Positions 44,268-53,565 of a stretch of 64,000 bases of DNA are shown piece after piece. Numbering within the stretch: position 1 is the first letter of the stretch; each line of letters opens with the position of its first letter. The stretch covers positions 1 through 64,000 of the forward strand of contig NZ_JAHWDQ010000006.1 of assembly GCF_019312595.1 (NCBI RefSeq), given 5' to 3'. The position numbers were made by a program, and so were the translations under genes. Under the pieces are notes generated by a model. The model was not told the DNA's origin. It searched no databases and saw nothing but the letters and a program-made list of their open reading frames with translations. The stretch comes from Zhongshania aquimaris. GTDB lineage: Bacteria > Pseudomonadota > Gammaproteobacteria > Pseudomonadales > Spongiibacteraceae.

Positions 44268-46217
44268 ATGACTATGCGATTCCCTCTCGGTAGACCCCAG
44301 ATCCAAAAACTGATACTTGCCACTTCCTTGCTACTGATGGCCAGTTCAGGATTTACATCCTCGGAAGAGGACCAGCACCAATTTGGCAGCAAATATTCGC
44401 CGCTCAAGCAAATCAACACCGGCAACATTGCTAATTTAGAACAGGCTTGGGAATACCGCACCGGTGAAGTCATCCCCGAAGACCTCACTGACCTCCTCAT
44501 CGCCTTTGAAGATCAACCCAGCATGATCGAAGGCAATTTAGTGGTGTGTACCACCACTCGAAAAATTATTGCCCTGGACCCCAAAACCGGCAAACAGCGC
44601 TGGAAGTATGACCCCAAGGACCCCAAAGTTGGCATGCAAAAATGCCGTGGTATCGCGGCCTATGTTGACGACAGCAGTGACGCGAATGCCCAGTGTCATT
44701 CCCGTATTATTTTAGGTACCGCCGATTATCGCCTAGTCGCCATCGACGCCAAAACCGGCGTACCCTGCGCCGATTTTGGTGACAACGGCGAAGTCAAAAT
44801 GCCCACCAGCACACCGCAAATATTTGATGGCGAGGTTGTCGCCAACTCGCGCCCCGCCATCGTCAACGATGTCATTATTGTTGGGTCGTCGGTCGCCGAT
44901 AACCAGCGCGTTGATGCGCCCAGCGGCAGAGTCATGGCCTACGACGCCCGCAGCGGCGAATTCCGCTGGTCCTTCGACCCCATTCCGCATAACCCAGATG
45001 ACCCAGCTTCATCAAGCTGGGAAAACGGCACCGGCAACGGCTGGGGCGGCGGCAATGTGTGGGCCACAACCTCTGCGGACCAATCACTAGATTTAGTGTA
45101 CTTGCCAACCACCAGCGCCTCTGGGGATTTTTACGGTGGCGGACGCGCCGGCGACAATCACTACACTACCTCGGTGGTGGCAGTGAAAGGCGCGACCGGC
45201 GAAGTGGTTTGGCACCAACAACTGGTTCACCACAATGTTTTTGACTACGACATTCCGTCGCAACCGCTGCTGATCGACTACCCCAACAAAGACGGAAAAC
45301 TGATTCCCGCTCTAGTGCAAAACACCAAGATGGGCCTGATCTTTGTATTTGATCGCGCCACCGGTGAGCCGCTAGTGCCGATTGAAGAGCGCCCGGTTCC
45401 GCAGGACGGTGCTGTTAAAGGACAGATCCTTTCTAAAACCCAGCCCTTCCCCGTTGGTATGCCTACCTTGGCACCGCAAGGCTTCTCCCCAGACGATGCA
45501 TGGGGATTCACCTTCATCGACAAATGGCTGTGTAAAAGAAAGGTCGAGAAGTACCGCTACGGCGCTATCTATACCCCACCAAGTGAGCAGGGAACGATAT
45601 TCTCGCCCTCTGTTGGCGGTGGCCCAAACTGGGGCGGCGGCGCCTTCGACCCAGAAAGCAATATTATGATCGTGCCGTCTAATCGCGTACCGACCATCGT
45701 CACCCTGACACCGAGAGAAAAGGCAAAAATCGTCGAGTCTCAAGCCATAGAATCGCTTGGCGCAATGACCTTCGATGTAACGGGCGCACCATATATTCCC
45801 ACCATAGAGCCCCTGCTTTCACCACTGGGGGCACCCTGCTCAGAGCCACCGTGGGCGGTGTTGTCGGCGGTGGATATTGTCAGCAAGAAAATACTGTGGG
45901 AATCACCACTGGGTGACGTCGGCGCCATGATGGGCGCTCCGTTCTCAATGATGCTGGGCACACCTGGCGCGGGCGGCCCGCTGGCAACCGCCGGCGGACT
46001 GGTTTTTATTGGCTACTCACTGGACAAGCAATTCAGAGCCTTTGACATTAAAAGCGGTGAAACCGTGTGGAGCGCAGACCTGCCATTTGGCGGCCACGCC
46101 ATACCCATTAGTTATGAAATCGACGGCGAACAGTACATCGTGATTACCGCGGGTGGTCATAGCATGTACGGTTCACAACCCGGCGACGCAGTGATTGCCT
46201 ACAAACTCAAAAAATAA
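44268..46217 (+). CDS. PQQ-dependent dehydrogenase, periplasmic quinoprotein
   Basis: A 649-residue eight-bladed propeller. The ATG at 44268 (or 44274) gives a signal peptide with core LILATSLLLMASSGF; a GTG at 44130 in frame lies inside the operator and is rejected. FGSKYSPLKQINTGNIANLEQAWEYRTGE-type start (residues about 35-62) is the first blade of GDH/quinate-type quinoproteins. Repeated blade motifs include ALDPKTGKQRW, AIDAKTGVPC, AYDARSGEFRW and FDIKSGETVW. No cytochrome c motif and no vicinal Cys pair typical of methanol dehydrogenases. It probably oxidises an alcohol or polyol in the periplasm. Confidence 0.88.
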   Translation: MTMRFPLGRPQIQKLILATSLLLMASSGFTSSEEDQHQFGSKYSPLKQINTGNIANLEQAWEYRTGEVIPEDLTDLLIAFEDQPSMIEGNLVVCTTTRKIIALDPKTGKQRWKYDPKDPKVGMQKCRGIAAYVDDSSDANAQCHSRIILGTADYRLVAIDAKTGVPCADFGDNGEVKMPTSTPQIFDGEVVANSRPAIVNDVIIVGSSVADNQRVDAPSGRVMAYDARSGEFRWSFDPIPHNPDDPASSSWENGTGNGWGGGNVWATTSADQSLDLVYLPTTSASGDFYGGGRAGDNHYTTSVVAVKGATGEVVWHQQLVHHNVFDYDIPSQPLLIDYPNKDGKLIPALVQNTKMGLIFVFDRATGEPLVPIEERPVPQDGAVKGQILSKTQPFPVGMPTLAPQGFSPDDAWGFTFIDKWLCKRKVEKYRYGAIYTPPSEQGTIFSPSVGGGPNWGGGAFDPESNIMIVPSNRVPTIVTLTPREKAKIVESQAIESLGAMTFDVTGAPYIPTIEPLLSPLGAPCSEPPWAVLSAVDIVSKKILWESPLGDVGAMMGAPFSMMLGTPGAGGPLATAGGLVFIGYSLDKQFRAFDIKSGETVWSADLPFGGHAIPISYEIDGEQYIVITAGGHSMYGSQPGDAVIAYKLKK

Positions 46218-46236
46218 ATAGAAATCCCTCAAAAGG

Positions 46237-46267
46237 CTAAGGCACTTCTCACCGAGACGTGCCTTAG
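46237..46267 (+). terminator. Terminator hairpin after PQQ dehydrogenase
   Basis: CTAAGGCAC pairs perfectly with GTGCCTTAG over a 13-nt loop, 20 nt after the stop codon. There is no strong T-run, so it may rely on another mechanism. Confidence 0.55.
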
Positions 46268-46405
46268 TACACAGAAACACCCTCAGCCTAACTATCAATT
46301 AATTAATGTGAATAGACACATAGTCCTAGCATTAACCATATTGGTGACAGTACAATGACACCAATATCAAGCACTCCACTCAATGGCAAACTCAGGGTGA
46401 ACACC

Positions 46406-47608
46406 ATGACTGACACAAACACACCGACATGCCCTATGCACGACAATATTGATCGCAGGAAATCTGCACCTATCGCCTATGCCAACAACCGCCCTGACGA
46501 AGGTGTGCACTGGGTTAAAATCCCCGCCATCGCAAGAAAAGTACTTCGCAGTAAATCCGCTGTCCAAGCAGGTGCCGGCGCGGACTTGCTAAATTACAAA
46601 AGCCCGGAACAAGCACCTGTCTTCTTTCTTGACGGCGAAGAGCACGCCAAGAAGCGCCGTAAAACCTTAAAATTTTTATCGCCCAAAGCCGTATCGGAAA
46701 AGCACTTTACGGTTATGCGCCGCTTCACCGATGCCCTGCTTGAAGAGTTTAAACAGGAAGGAAAAGGCAAGATCGAAGACATTGGCTTTCGCTTAGCTGT
46801 CGAAGTTGTCGGCGAGATATTAGGGCTTACCGAGAGCAATCAAGAGGGGAAAATTCGCCGCATTGGCTGGGTACTGAACGCCAGTATTTCCAAAGCGCGG
46901 AACACCCTGCTGTCACGCTTTTGGCTAAACTTCCGCCGGGTATTTTTCACTGGTATTTTCTTTTTCTTTGACGTTAGACCAGCAATTAAAGCACGCAAAG
47001 CCAACCCCAAAGACGACGCCATCTCCAGCTTTATTGAAGACGGCTACTCCAATGTCGCCATCATTATTGAGTGTCTCACCTACGGCTCGGCAGGTATGCT
47101 AACTACCCGCGAATTTATCACCATGACCTCATGGTATTTATTTGAAAATCAGCCACTGCGTGAGCGTTTCTTAGCGGGGAATGAGAAAGAGCAACTCGCT
47201 ATCTTAATGGAAATTTTGCGGCTCGAACCGATTGCCGCAAAACTTATGCGCCGCGTAGATGAAGAAGTTGAAGGCCTGTCCGAGCAACCACTTCCGGCCG
47301 GCGAAAAATACGATATCGATATTCGCAACTTAAATATCCACGAGGATTTAGTTGGCGAATGCCCATTTGCAATAGACCCAGACAGAGCGCAGCGTCAAAA
47401 TGATTCCGGAAAGTATTTCAGCTTTGGCGATGGTCCCCACGGCTGCCCAGGATCACAAGTTGCCCTACATGAAACACGTATATTTTTAGAGCAACTTTTC
47501 AAAATTCCGGGAATAAAATTAGACAGCGCGCCGATCATAACGTGGAATGACATGGTGCACGGCTATGAGTTGCGAGAAGCACTGATTTCTTGTGACAAGC
47601 TAAGCTGA
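46406..47608 (+). CDS. Cytochrome P450 with atypical I-helix
   Basis: A 400-residue P450-fold protein from the ATG at 46406 (AGGG 8 nt upstream; an ATG at 46355 is weaker). HAKKRRKTLKFLSPKAV is the C-helix region, MEILRLEP the ExxR, and FGDGPHGCPGSQVALHE the heme loop with Cys 347. The I-helix reads GSAGMLTTREF: the residue before the conserved Thr, normally Asp or Glu, is Leu (codon CTA). The segment RFWLNFRRVFFTGIFFFFDV near residue 170 is unusually hydrophobic. No ferredoxin is adjacent. A hydroxylase with altered proton delivery or a peroxide-type P450 is possible. Confidence 0.8.
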   Translation: MTDTNTPTCPMHDNIDRRKSAPIAYANNRPDEGVHWVKIPAIARKVLRSKSAVQAGAGADLLNYKSPEQAPVFFLDGEEHAKKRRKTLKFLSPKAVSEKHFTVMRRFTDALLEEFKQEGKGKIEDIGFRLAVEVVGEILGLTESNQEGKIRRIGWVLNASISKARNTLLSRFWLNFRRVFFTGIFFFFDVRPAIKARKANPKDDAISSFIEDGYSNVAIIIECLTYGSAGMLTTREFITMTSWYLFENQPLRERFLAGNEKEQLAILMEILRLEPIAAKLMRRVDEEVEGLSEQPLPAGEKYDIDIRNLNIHEDLVGECPFAIDPDRAQRQNDSGKYFSFGDGPHGCPGSQVALHETRIFLEQLFKIPGIKLDSAPIITWNDMVHGYELREALISCDKLS

Positions 47609-47707
47609 TTTTATTTCTGATAAAGGCATCGAGGCTGCTGCTATAATGACTTCGATGTCTGAAGAACCATCGGTCTTAACCCTTTGTATCTCGCCTAACT
47701 GGACATT

Positions 47708-48095
47708 GCGTGCTTCAAGCGTCGGACGTTAAAGCATTCGCTGTCGCTCATCTGGATCCCCGATCGGGGTCGGGGATGACGTAGAACTGACACGTCGAGG
47801 ATGACGTAGAACTGACAGGTCGAGGATGATGTAGTACTGACAGATCGAGGATGACGTAGTACTGACACGTAGTACTGACAGATCGGGGATGACGTAGAAC
47901 TAACAGGTCGGGGATGACGTAGTATTGAAAGATCGGAGATGACGTAGTTTTTAAAGCTCGATGAAGACGGAGTGTGTTTGTGTCATCCTCAACGACCCAC
48001 TACCCTCATCCTCAACTCGATTGAGGACCCCGTCGCTTTGGCGTTCGTAACACCCCGAACTGGGCGGCGCGTACTTCAAGCGTCGGACGTTAAAG
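47708..48095. repeat. Direct-repeat pair flanking tandem array
   Basis: A 27-bp sequence beginning GCGTGCTTCAAGCGTCGGAC (47708-47734) recurs with one change at 48069-48095. The two copies bracket the 25-bp tandem array, as expected for a composite intergenic repeat. No gene is found between 47609 and 48162. Confidence 0.75.
47771..47958. repeat. 25-bp tandem repeat array, about 7.5 units
   Basis: Units begin CGGGGATGACGTAGAACTGA and continue for five more bases; full copies start at 47771, 47796, 47821, 47846, 47884, 47909 and 47934, with a 13-nt partial at 47871-47883. Variation increases to the right. There are no spacers, so it is not a CRISPR array. It looks like a minisatellite in non-coding DNA. 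Confidence 0.85.
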
Positions 48096-48113
48096 ACTTC
48101 CCTCACGCTCACC

Positions 48114-48141
48114 GTCATACTCGGTCGCTGCCGAGTATGAC
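48114..48141. repeat. Perfect 11-bp hairpin downstream of aldehyde dehydrogenase
   Basis: GTCATACTCGG and CCGAGTATGAC flank a 6-nt loop, 22 nt after the stop of the minus-strand ALDH gene. No T-run is present. It has the look of a dispersed GTCAT-type intergenic repeat and could also end transcription. Confidence 0.6.
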
Positions 48142-48162
48142 GATGCTTGGGTTTTAGCCAGC

Positions 48163-49620
48163 TTAATCCAAACCACCCATACACATGTATTTCACCACTT
48201 GGTATTCATCAATGCCGTAGTGTGAGCCTTCGCGGCCAAAACCCGACTGTTTTACGCCGCCAAACGGCGCAACTTCATTTGAGATCAGACCGGTATTGAT
48301 CCCGACCATGCCGTACTCCAAGGCCTCGGCGACTTTCCAAACACGACCAATATCGCGGCTGTAGAAGTAGCTGGCCAAACCGAACTCAGTATCGTTGGCT
48401 AGCTTGATGACTTCCTCATCGCTGTGAAAACGCAATACCGGTGCCACTGGCCCGAAGGTCTCCTCGTGGGCGATGCACATTTCCTGGTTTACATCAGCCA
48501 ACACGGTCGGTTGGAAGAAATTGCCGCCCAGAGCATGACGCTGCCCGCCGCTTAATATTCTCGCGCCCAAGCCCACCGCATTCTCTATATGCTGCTCAAC
48601 TTTTAACACAGCACCTTCGTCAATTAATGGCCCCTGTGAAACACCCTCATCAACCCCGTTTCCGACTTTTAATGCATCTACTGCCTTCGCCAGTTTTTCA
48701 GTAAACGCGTCATAGACTTTATCGTGAACATATAGGCGATTCGTGCACACACAGGTCTGACCCGTGTTACGGAATTTAGAGATCATGGCGCCCTCTACTG
48801 CGGCATCCAGATCGGCATCCTCAAACACGATGAATGGCGCATTGCCACCCAACTCCAATGACAGTTTCTTTAACGTAGGGGCACACTGCTCCATGAGTTT
48901 CCGCCCGACTTCGGTCGAGCCGGTAAACGACAATTTCCTCACCTTCATACTGTTGGTAAATTCCGCACCGATAACCCGCGACTTACCGGTCAGGATATTG
49001 AGTACGCCGGCGGGAATACCCGCCTCTTCGGCCAATACAGCCAAAGCCAGGGCGGTAAACGGTGTCGCATCAGCGGGCCTAACCAGCATTGTGCAGCCCG
49101 CCGCCAGTGCCGGCGCCGCCTTTCTGGTGATCATTGCCGCTGGGAAGTTCCACGGGGTAATCGCAGCGCACACACCGACGGGTTCTTTCACCACGATTAA
49201 GCGTTTGTCATTTGCAGGACTGGGAATCACATCACCGTAGGTGCGCTTGGCTTCTTCGGAAAACCATTCGATAAACGAGGCCGCGTATTGAACCTCACCC
49301 CGCGCTTCGGCTAGGGGTTTACCCTGCTCGGCGGTCATAATTTGGGCAATATCTTCAGCGTTGTCTTGAATCAAATTAAACCAGCGACGCAAATAGGCAG
49401 AGCGCTCTTTAGCTGGCAATTTGCGCCACGGCCCCCAAGCGGCATTTGCGGCATCTATCGCATCCCGCGTTTCCAGGTCGCTAAGGCGCGGAATGGTGCC
49501 AATTAATTCACCATTAGCGGGATTAAAAACATCGGTGGTTTCGCCAGAGGTGGCATCTAGCCACTGTCCATTTACATAGGCTTGCTGCCGAAATAATTCA
49601 GGTCTATTAAGGGATAACAT
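48163..49620 (-). CDS. NAD(P)-dependent aldehyde dehydrogenase, succinate-semialdehyde type
   Basis: A 485-residue ALDH from the ATG at 49620 (product MLSLNRPELFRQQAYVNGQW). PWNFPAAMITRKAAPALAAGC, FTGSTEVGR, ELGGNAPFIVFEDAD and FRNTGQTCVC (catalytic Cys near residue 286) are all intact, as are EETFGPV and PFGGVKQSGFGREG. Sequence pattern matches GabD-like enzymes. It lies 160 nt downstream of the Rieske gene and may oxidise a short semialdehyde released from the ring or a general aldehyde. Confidence 0.9.
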   Translation of the reverse strand: MLSLNRPELFRQQAYVNGQWLDATSGETTDVFNPANGELIGTIPRLSDLETRDAIDAANAAWGPWRKLPAKERSAYLRRWFNLIQDNAEDIAQIMTAEQGKPLAEARGEVQYAASFIEWFSEEAKRTYGDVIPSPANDKRLIVVKEPVGVCAAITPWNFPAAMITRKAAPALAAGCTMLVRPADATPFTALALAVLAEEAGIPAGVLNILTGKSRVIGAEFTNSMKVRKLSFTGSTEVGRKLMEQCAPTLKKLSLELGGNAPFIVFEDADLDAAVEGAMISKFRNTGQTCVCTNRLYVHDKVYDAFTEKLAKAVDALKVGNGVDEGVSQGPLIDEGAVLKVEQHIENAVGLGARILSGGQRHALGGNFFQPTVLADVNQEMCIAHEETFGPVAPVLRFHSDEEVIKLANDTEFGLASYFYSRDIGRVWKVAEALEYGMVGINTGLISNEVAPFGGVKQSGFGREGSHYGIDEYQVVKYMCMGGLD

Positions 49621-49783
49621 AATTTCAATCCGAGTATAAAATTCATGTCGGTGTCTGCACACCACCAGTCAGAACAACAATCTTGCTTTCAATACGAACA
49701 AGGAGCCTATATCAGGCCCCTTGCGCTTGTAAACTGCGGTTTATTGTATCTGCACTATTGCAGACCAGACATCGCCCCAAAAG

Positions 49784-51178
49784 CTATTCTGCCGGCGGCG
49801 CGCCCAAGTAACGGTCTAACTCTAGATGCATATTAATAATCATCTTCTCGTGATGACCAGCAAACCAAACCTGCTTGCAAGCACTTGCATTCAAGCCCTT
49901 CTGGATACGGGGAATATTACTCATATCCTGCCGCGGTATTAATAAGAACTGATCGGGATCATTGATATCCGTCATGTGTTCACATTCCGCGCGCGGAACC
50001 GGCTTATCGGCAGGGTAAGTCGTGGTTGAGTAAATCTCGAAAATACAGCTATTAGGGTCATCGCCATTGGGACGCGAACGATAGAACATTGCATTGCCCA
50101 TATTCGGCAGAATTAATAAATTCGGGAAAATAAAAACCTCGCCGCCCCACATACCTGCCACTTCTGGCGTTGGCGCTGGCATCGGTCGCTGAGTCATCGC
50201 CGCATCGGTATACACCGCTTTAACGAACTCGGCGCCGTAGCTTGAACCTTCAGGCACAGGCTTACCTTTTAGGGTCTTGGCGATATCGACGTCCTGCTGC
50301 AGAACCATGGCATCCATTTCGTCAACCAAGTGGGCCATGTGCTCAATCATATGATCCAACACGTCTTCAGTCGCATTGGCGTCATTGTTGGTCATGGGCT
50401 TTTTACCTGCATAAAAGCGGCCGTGACCATATGGATAAGCGTCATACTCTACATGGGAATGCTGGAATACATCATGATGAATACCTTCGTACATGAACTC
50501 CCGCCCAGCATCATCTAATTGCGGGTGCGTCGTCGGCACGTGATAGGTTTCAAAAAAGGCCTCTTGGGCAACTTTCCAGTTGGCACCAACCTCAACGGAC
50601 TTCCACCAGTAGTGGTGCATGTCGCCAATCGCCAAGCCGTCGACGATTGCCCGTACCGGCTCAATAAATTCATCAAATGACTGGGGATTAGCATCAAAAT
50701 TAATAAACACAAAGCCCGCGTAAATTTCACAGTGCAAGGTCTTTAAATGCACATCTTCGTTTTTTAACGTGCCGCCACGGAATTCTTTCTGCTCGAATAT
50801 TAGCGTGCTTTCACCCGCCAAATTCCACTGCCAGCCGTGAAAGGGGCACATGATTTTCTCATGTTCAAAATGACCGCAACCACCGCCGGACAAAGCGGTA
50901 CCGCGATGCGGGCAAAAGTTGTGATAGGCCTTGACCGTATCGGCGTCGACCCGCACCACGATCACCGACTGATTCCCGATTTCGTAGGTAGTGAAATCGC
51001 CGGCGGAGGGAATTTCGTCCAAGCGTGCGGCGCACTGCCACACGGTGGACCACAACTTTTCGTACTCCAGCTTCTGAAACTCTGGATCGACATAACGCCC
51101 TTTACGCGCACCATGCCCTTTGGACAGCAACCGCCAGCTTTCTGGCCACGCATTGTTATTATTCAGTGCGGCGCTCAT
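49784..51178 (-). CDS. Rieske non-heme iron oxygenase, alpha subunit
   Basis: A 464-residue oxygenase from the ATG at 51178 (GGAG 10 nt upstream). The Rieske site is CPHRG near residue 89 and CPFHGW about 20 residues later. The mononuclear iron ligands are expected in AFFETYHVPTTHP. The protein is longer than many alpha subunits and has no beta-subunit gene nearby, so a homotrimeric three-component or two-component enzyme is likely. No reductase is adjacent. The stop of the lipoyl gene is 1 nt before this start, so these genes are co-transcribed. It may demethylate or hydroxylate a ring. Confidence 0.9.
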   Translation of the reverse strand: MSAALNNNNAWPESWRLLSKGHGARKGRYVDPEFQKLEYEKLWSTVWQCAARLDEIPSAGDFTTYEIGNQSVIVVRVDADTVKAYHNFCPHRGTALSGGGCGHFEHEKIMCPFHGWQWNLAGESTLIFEQKEFRGGTLKNEDVHLKTLHCEIYAGFVFINFDANPQSFDEFIEPVRAIVDGLAIGDMHHYWWKSVEVGANWKVAQEAFFETYHVPTTHPQLDDAGREFMYEGIHHDVFQHSHVEYDAYPYGHGRFYAGKKPMTNNDANATEDVLDHMIEHMAHLVDEMDAMVLQQDVDIAKTLKGKPVPEGSSYGAEFVKAVYTDAAMTQRPMPAPTPEVAGMWGGEVFIFPNLLILPNMGNAMFYRSRPNGDDPNSCIFEIYSTTTYPADKPVPRAECEHMTDINDPDQFLLIPRQDMSNIPRIQKGLNASACKQVWFAGHHEKMIINMHLELDRYLGAPPAE

Positions 51179-51179
51179 A

Positions 51180-51410
51180 TCACACGATCTCCGCAATTAG
51201 CGATCCTATCTCACACACCTCACCGGCTTCGACTTTAATACGCAGGGTCCCAGACGCCGGAGACTCAATCTCTTGAGTAGACTTGTCCAACTCCAAGGCA
51301 TACAGCGGCGCGCCTTTTTCGACGGTGGCACCATCCGCCACCATCCACTCAGCCAATGTTGCTTCTTGCGTTGAAAACCCAATGGACGGAATACGGACTT
51401 CAGTGCTCAT
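51180..51410 (-). CDS. Free-standing lipoyl/biotinyl-domain protein
   Basis: A 76-residue single lipoyl domain: VRIPSIGFSTQEATLAEW, then the modified Lys in LELDKSTQEIESPASG (the hairpin turn, near residue 43) and GTLRIKVEAGE. Normally this domain is fused to the E2 acyltransferase; here it is separate. It overlaps the E1 beta gene by 4 nt. It could accept the acyl or hydroxyethyl group from E1, but no E2 catalytic core or E3 is in the window. Confidence 0.88.
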   Translation of the reverse strand: MSTEVRIPSIGFSTQEATLAEWMVADGATVEKGAPLYALELDKSTQEIESPASGTLRIKVEAGEVCEIGSLIAEIV

Positions 51411-52405
51411 CGGCTGGTGCTCCCTTCTAAGGTTTGACGAATTGCGGCTTCGATATCAGTCGCTTTGTATAAAAACTCTTGCTCAAGCTTACGGGCAAAT
51501 GGCACCGCGACATCTTTTGATGCCACGCGAAGCACCGGTGCTTTCAACGCCGCGAAGCAGTGTTCCTGAATACGGGCAGCAACTTCCGCACCCACACCAA
51601 AGCTGCGTACGGCTTCGTGGGCGATAACTGCGCGGCCGGTTTTATTAACCGACTTAACGATGGTGTCAGTATCCAGAGGAGATACCGTACGAAGGTCGAC
51701 AATCTCAACGGAGATGCCTTCTTCGGCCAAACGATCCACCATCTTTCTCATGTCTTGCAGCGGACGACCGTAGCTAATAAAGCTTACGTCCGTTCCTTCG
51801 CGCTCAACATTCGCTTTACCCAAAGGCAAAATATGGTTGGCTTCTGGCGCGGGGCCAGACACGGTGCGCGTCAGCGCATCTTCAATAAATAAACAGGGAT
51901 CCGGGTCTTCGATACAGGCGCGCAACAAGCCCACCGCATCAGCAGGTGTAGACGGAATAACCACCTTCATGCCCGCGGTGTGGCAGAACCACGCTTCCAA
52001 CATATCAGAATGCTGGCCCGCCGCACTCATACCCGCACCGGTACGAGTCCGGATCGTGATAGGCACACTGGTTTGACCACCGGACATAAAACGCAGCTTA
52101 GCCGCATGGTTAACAATCATATCCATGGCGACGGTGATGAAGTTCATCAACATTATTTCGGCAACAGGCTTCATGCCCGCCAGCGATGCGCCAATCGCCG
52201 CGCCCACAATCGCCTGTTCGGAAATTGGTGTAGTGCGAACGCGATCAGTACCGTATTTTGTAGACAGGCCACCGGTTACTTTAAATACACCGCCACCTTC
52301 TTTGTCACCAATGTCTTCGCCCAACATAATAACGGTGGGGTCGGCAGCCATTGCTTCATCGAGAGCACGGTTATACGCCTGGGTAAAATTTATTTTATCG
52401 CTCAT
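51407..52405 (-). CDS. 2-oxoacid/acetoin dehydrogenase E1 beta subunit
   Basis: A 332-residue transketolase-like beta subunit. NRALDEAMAADPTVIMLGEDIGD-type start (residues about 11-33), the MFNF-like LMNFITVAMDMIVNHAAK, and RTRTGAGMSAAGQHSDMLEAWF match AcoB/PdhB. VDLRTVSPLDTDTIVKSVNK leads the C-terminal domain. It forms an alpha2-beta2 E1 with the gene 2 nt upstream. The substrate may be acetoin, pyruvate or a branched 2-oxoacid produced by the pathway. Confidence 0.88.
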   Translation of the reverse strand: MSDKINFTQAYNRALDEAMAADPTVIMLGEDIGDKEGGGVFKVTGGLSTKYGTDRVRTTPISEQAIVGAAIGASLAGMKPVAEIMLMNFITVAMDMIVNHAAKLRFMSGGQTSVPITIRTRTGAGMSAAGQHSDMLEAWFCHTAGMKVVIPSTPADAVGLLRACIEDPDPCLFIEDALTRTVSGPAPEANHILPLGKANVEREGTDVSFISYGRPLQDMRKMVDRLAEEGISVEIVDLRTVSPLDTDTIVKSVNKTGRAVIAHEAVRSFGVGAEVAARIQEHCFAALKAPVLRVASKDVAVPFARKLEQEFLYKATDIEAAIRQTLEGSTSR

Positions 52406-52406
52406 C

Positions 52407-53390
52407 TTAGGCGGCTCCGTAAATATCTTTGTAAACTTCGTCTAGTTCAGGTTCTGGGCTGTCTTTGGCAAATTGCACCGCGGCCTCAAACTCAGCTTCG
52501 AGCTCAGCTTTTAACGCCACTAAATCATCTTCTGTGGCAACGCCTGAATCCAGCACCTGCTGACGAATACGAATCATGGGGTCTTTGGCCATCTCGGCGG
52601 CCAATTCTTCTTTAGGAATGTAAGGAGCCTGATCACCAAAGTAATGCCCCATATAGCGGAAAGTATTTGCCTCAATCAGGGTTGGTCCCGCGCCGCTACG
52701 TGCACGCGCAACTGCGTCGCGCATCGCGTTCCACATTTCCTCCGCATCATTGCCATCTACACTGACGCCAACCATATTGGGGCCGTAAGCAGCCGCGCGA
52801 TCAGAGATCTTTTCACAGGAAGTCGAATCAGCGTACTGAGTACATTCCTGATAACGGTTGTTTTGGCATAAGAAAATGGTCGGCAATTTCCACACCGCAG
52901 CCATATTCAGGGCTTCATGGAAGGCACCAATATTTGAGGCACCATCGCCAAAGGTGGCAACTGACACGCGGTCATCACCCTTAATTTGCGAGGCCCAGGC
53001 CATGCCATTTGCGATTGGCATGCTACTGCCTACCACCCCTGTGGTTACCATCACGCCAGAAGCGGGATGGGTAATGTGCATCGCACCACCCTTGCCCTTG
53101 CAGGCACCAGTCACCTTCATAAAGTACTCAGCCAACAGCACATCCAAGGGCATACCCTTGGCGACCTGGTCGTGAACACCGCGGTAAATGGTGCAGAGAT
53201 AGTCTGTAGGCTCAAGATGAACGCCCATCGCTGCGGCGACAATTTCTTGACCGCGCGGTGAGTAATACACCGGGTGCATGGCGCCAGAACGGATCAAGCC
53301 GCGGATATTCTCGTCGACAATGAGAATTTTCAGAGCCTTTTTATAGACCTCATAGAGATCCTTTGAAGTAAAAGATGCGGATGTAGTCAT
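52407..53390 (-). CDS. 2-oxoacid/acetoin dehydrogenase E1 alpha subunit
   Basis: A 327-residue ThDP-dependent alpha subunit. GDGASNIGAFHEALNMAAVW through FLCQNNRYQE is the ThDP/Mg motif (GDG to NN, about residues 146-176), and EANTFRYMGHYFGDQ is the phosphorylation-loop region. Size and pattern are closest to AcoA. It is the first gene of the E1 alpha, E1 beta, lipoyl, Rieske, ALDH transcript, with an operator and promoter just upstream. Confidence 0.88.
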   Translation of the reverse strand: MTTSASFTSKDLYEVYKKALKILIVDENIRGLIRSGAMHPVYYSPRGQEIVAAAMGVHLEPTDYLCTIYRGVHDQVAKGMPLDVLLAEYFMKVTGACKGKGGAMHITHPASGVMVTTGVVGSSMPIANGMAWASQIKGDDRVSVATFGDGASNIGAFHEALNMAAVWKLPTIFLCQNNRYQECTQYADSTSCEKISDRAAAYGPNMVGVSVDGNDAEEMWNAMRDAVARARSGAGPTLIEANTFRYMGHYFGDQAPYIPKEELAAEMAKDPMIRIRQQVLDSGVATEDDLVALKAELEAEFEAAVQFAKDSPEPELDEVYKDIYGAA

Positions 53391-53434
53391 AAGATTATTC
53401 GCTGATTATGTTCGTGGATTACACTTGAGTTTAT

Positions 53435-53463
53435 TTTTTAATTGTACAACAATGGTGTTCAAT
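53435..53463 (-). promoter_or_regulatory. Promoter with 15-bp operator, E1/Rieske operon
   Basis: On the minus strand TTGAAC (53463-53458), a 17-nt spacer and TAAAAA (53440-53435) form a plausible promoter. The motif copy TACAACAATGGTGTT (53445-53459, plus reading) fills the spacer. The same site is 106 nt upstream of the divergent ligase gene. Confidence 0.5.
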
Positions 53464-53565
53464 CTATCGCGGAAGAGAGCAAATGTAAAGTATCGTGATT
53501 GATCATAATCTCACCATCAATCTCGAACAGCTGATCGACAGTATGAAGACAATAGAGAATCAGCA

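Noticed and set aside
47694-47734. attC-like site from GCCTAAC ... GTTAAAG near the first 27-bp repeat
   Set aside because: The sequences next to the two boxes are not complementary, so the folded arm structure of attC is missing.
47771-47958. CRISPR array
   Set aside because: Repeats are directly adjacent with no unique spacers, vary between units, and no cas gene is present.
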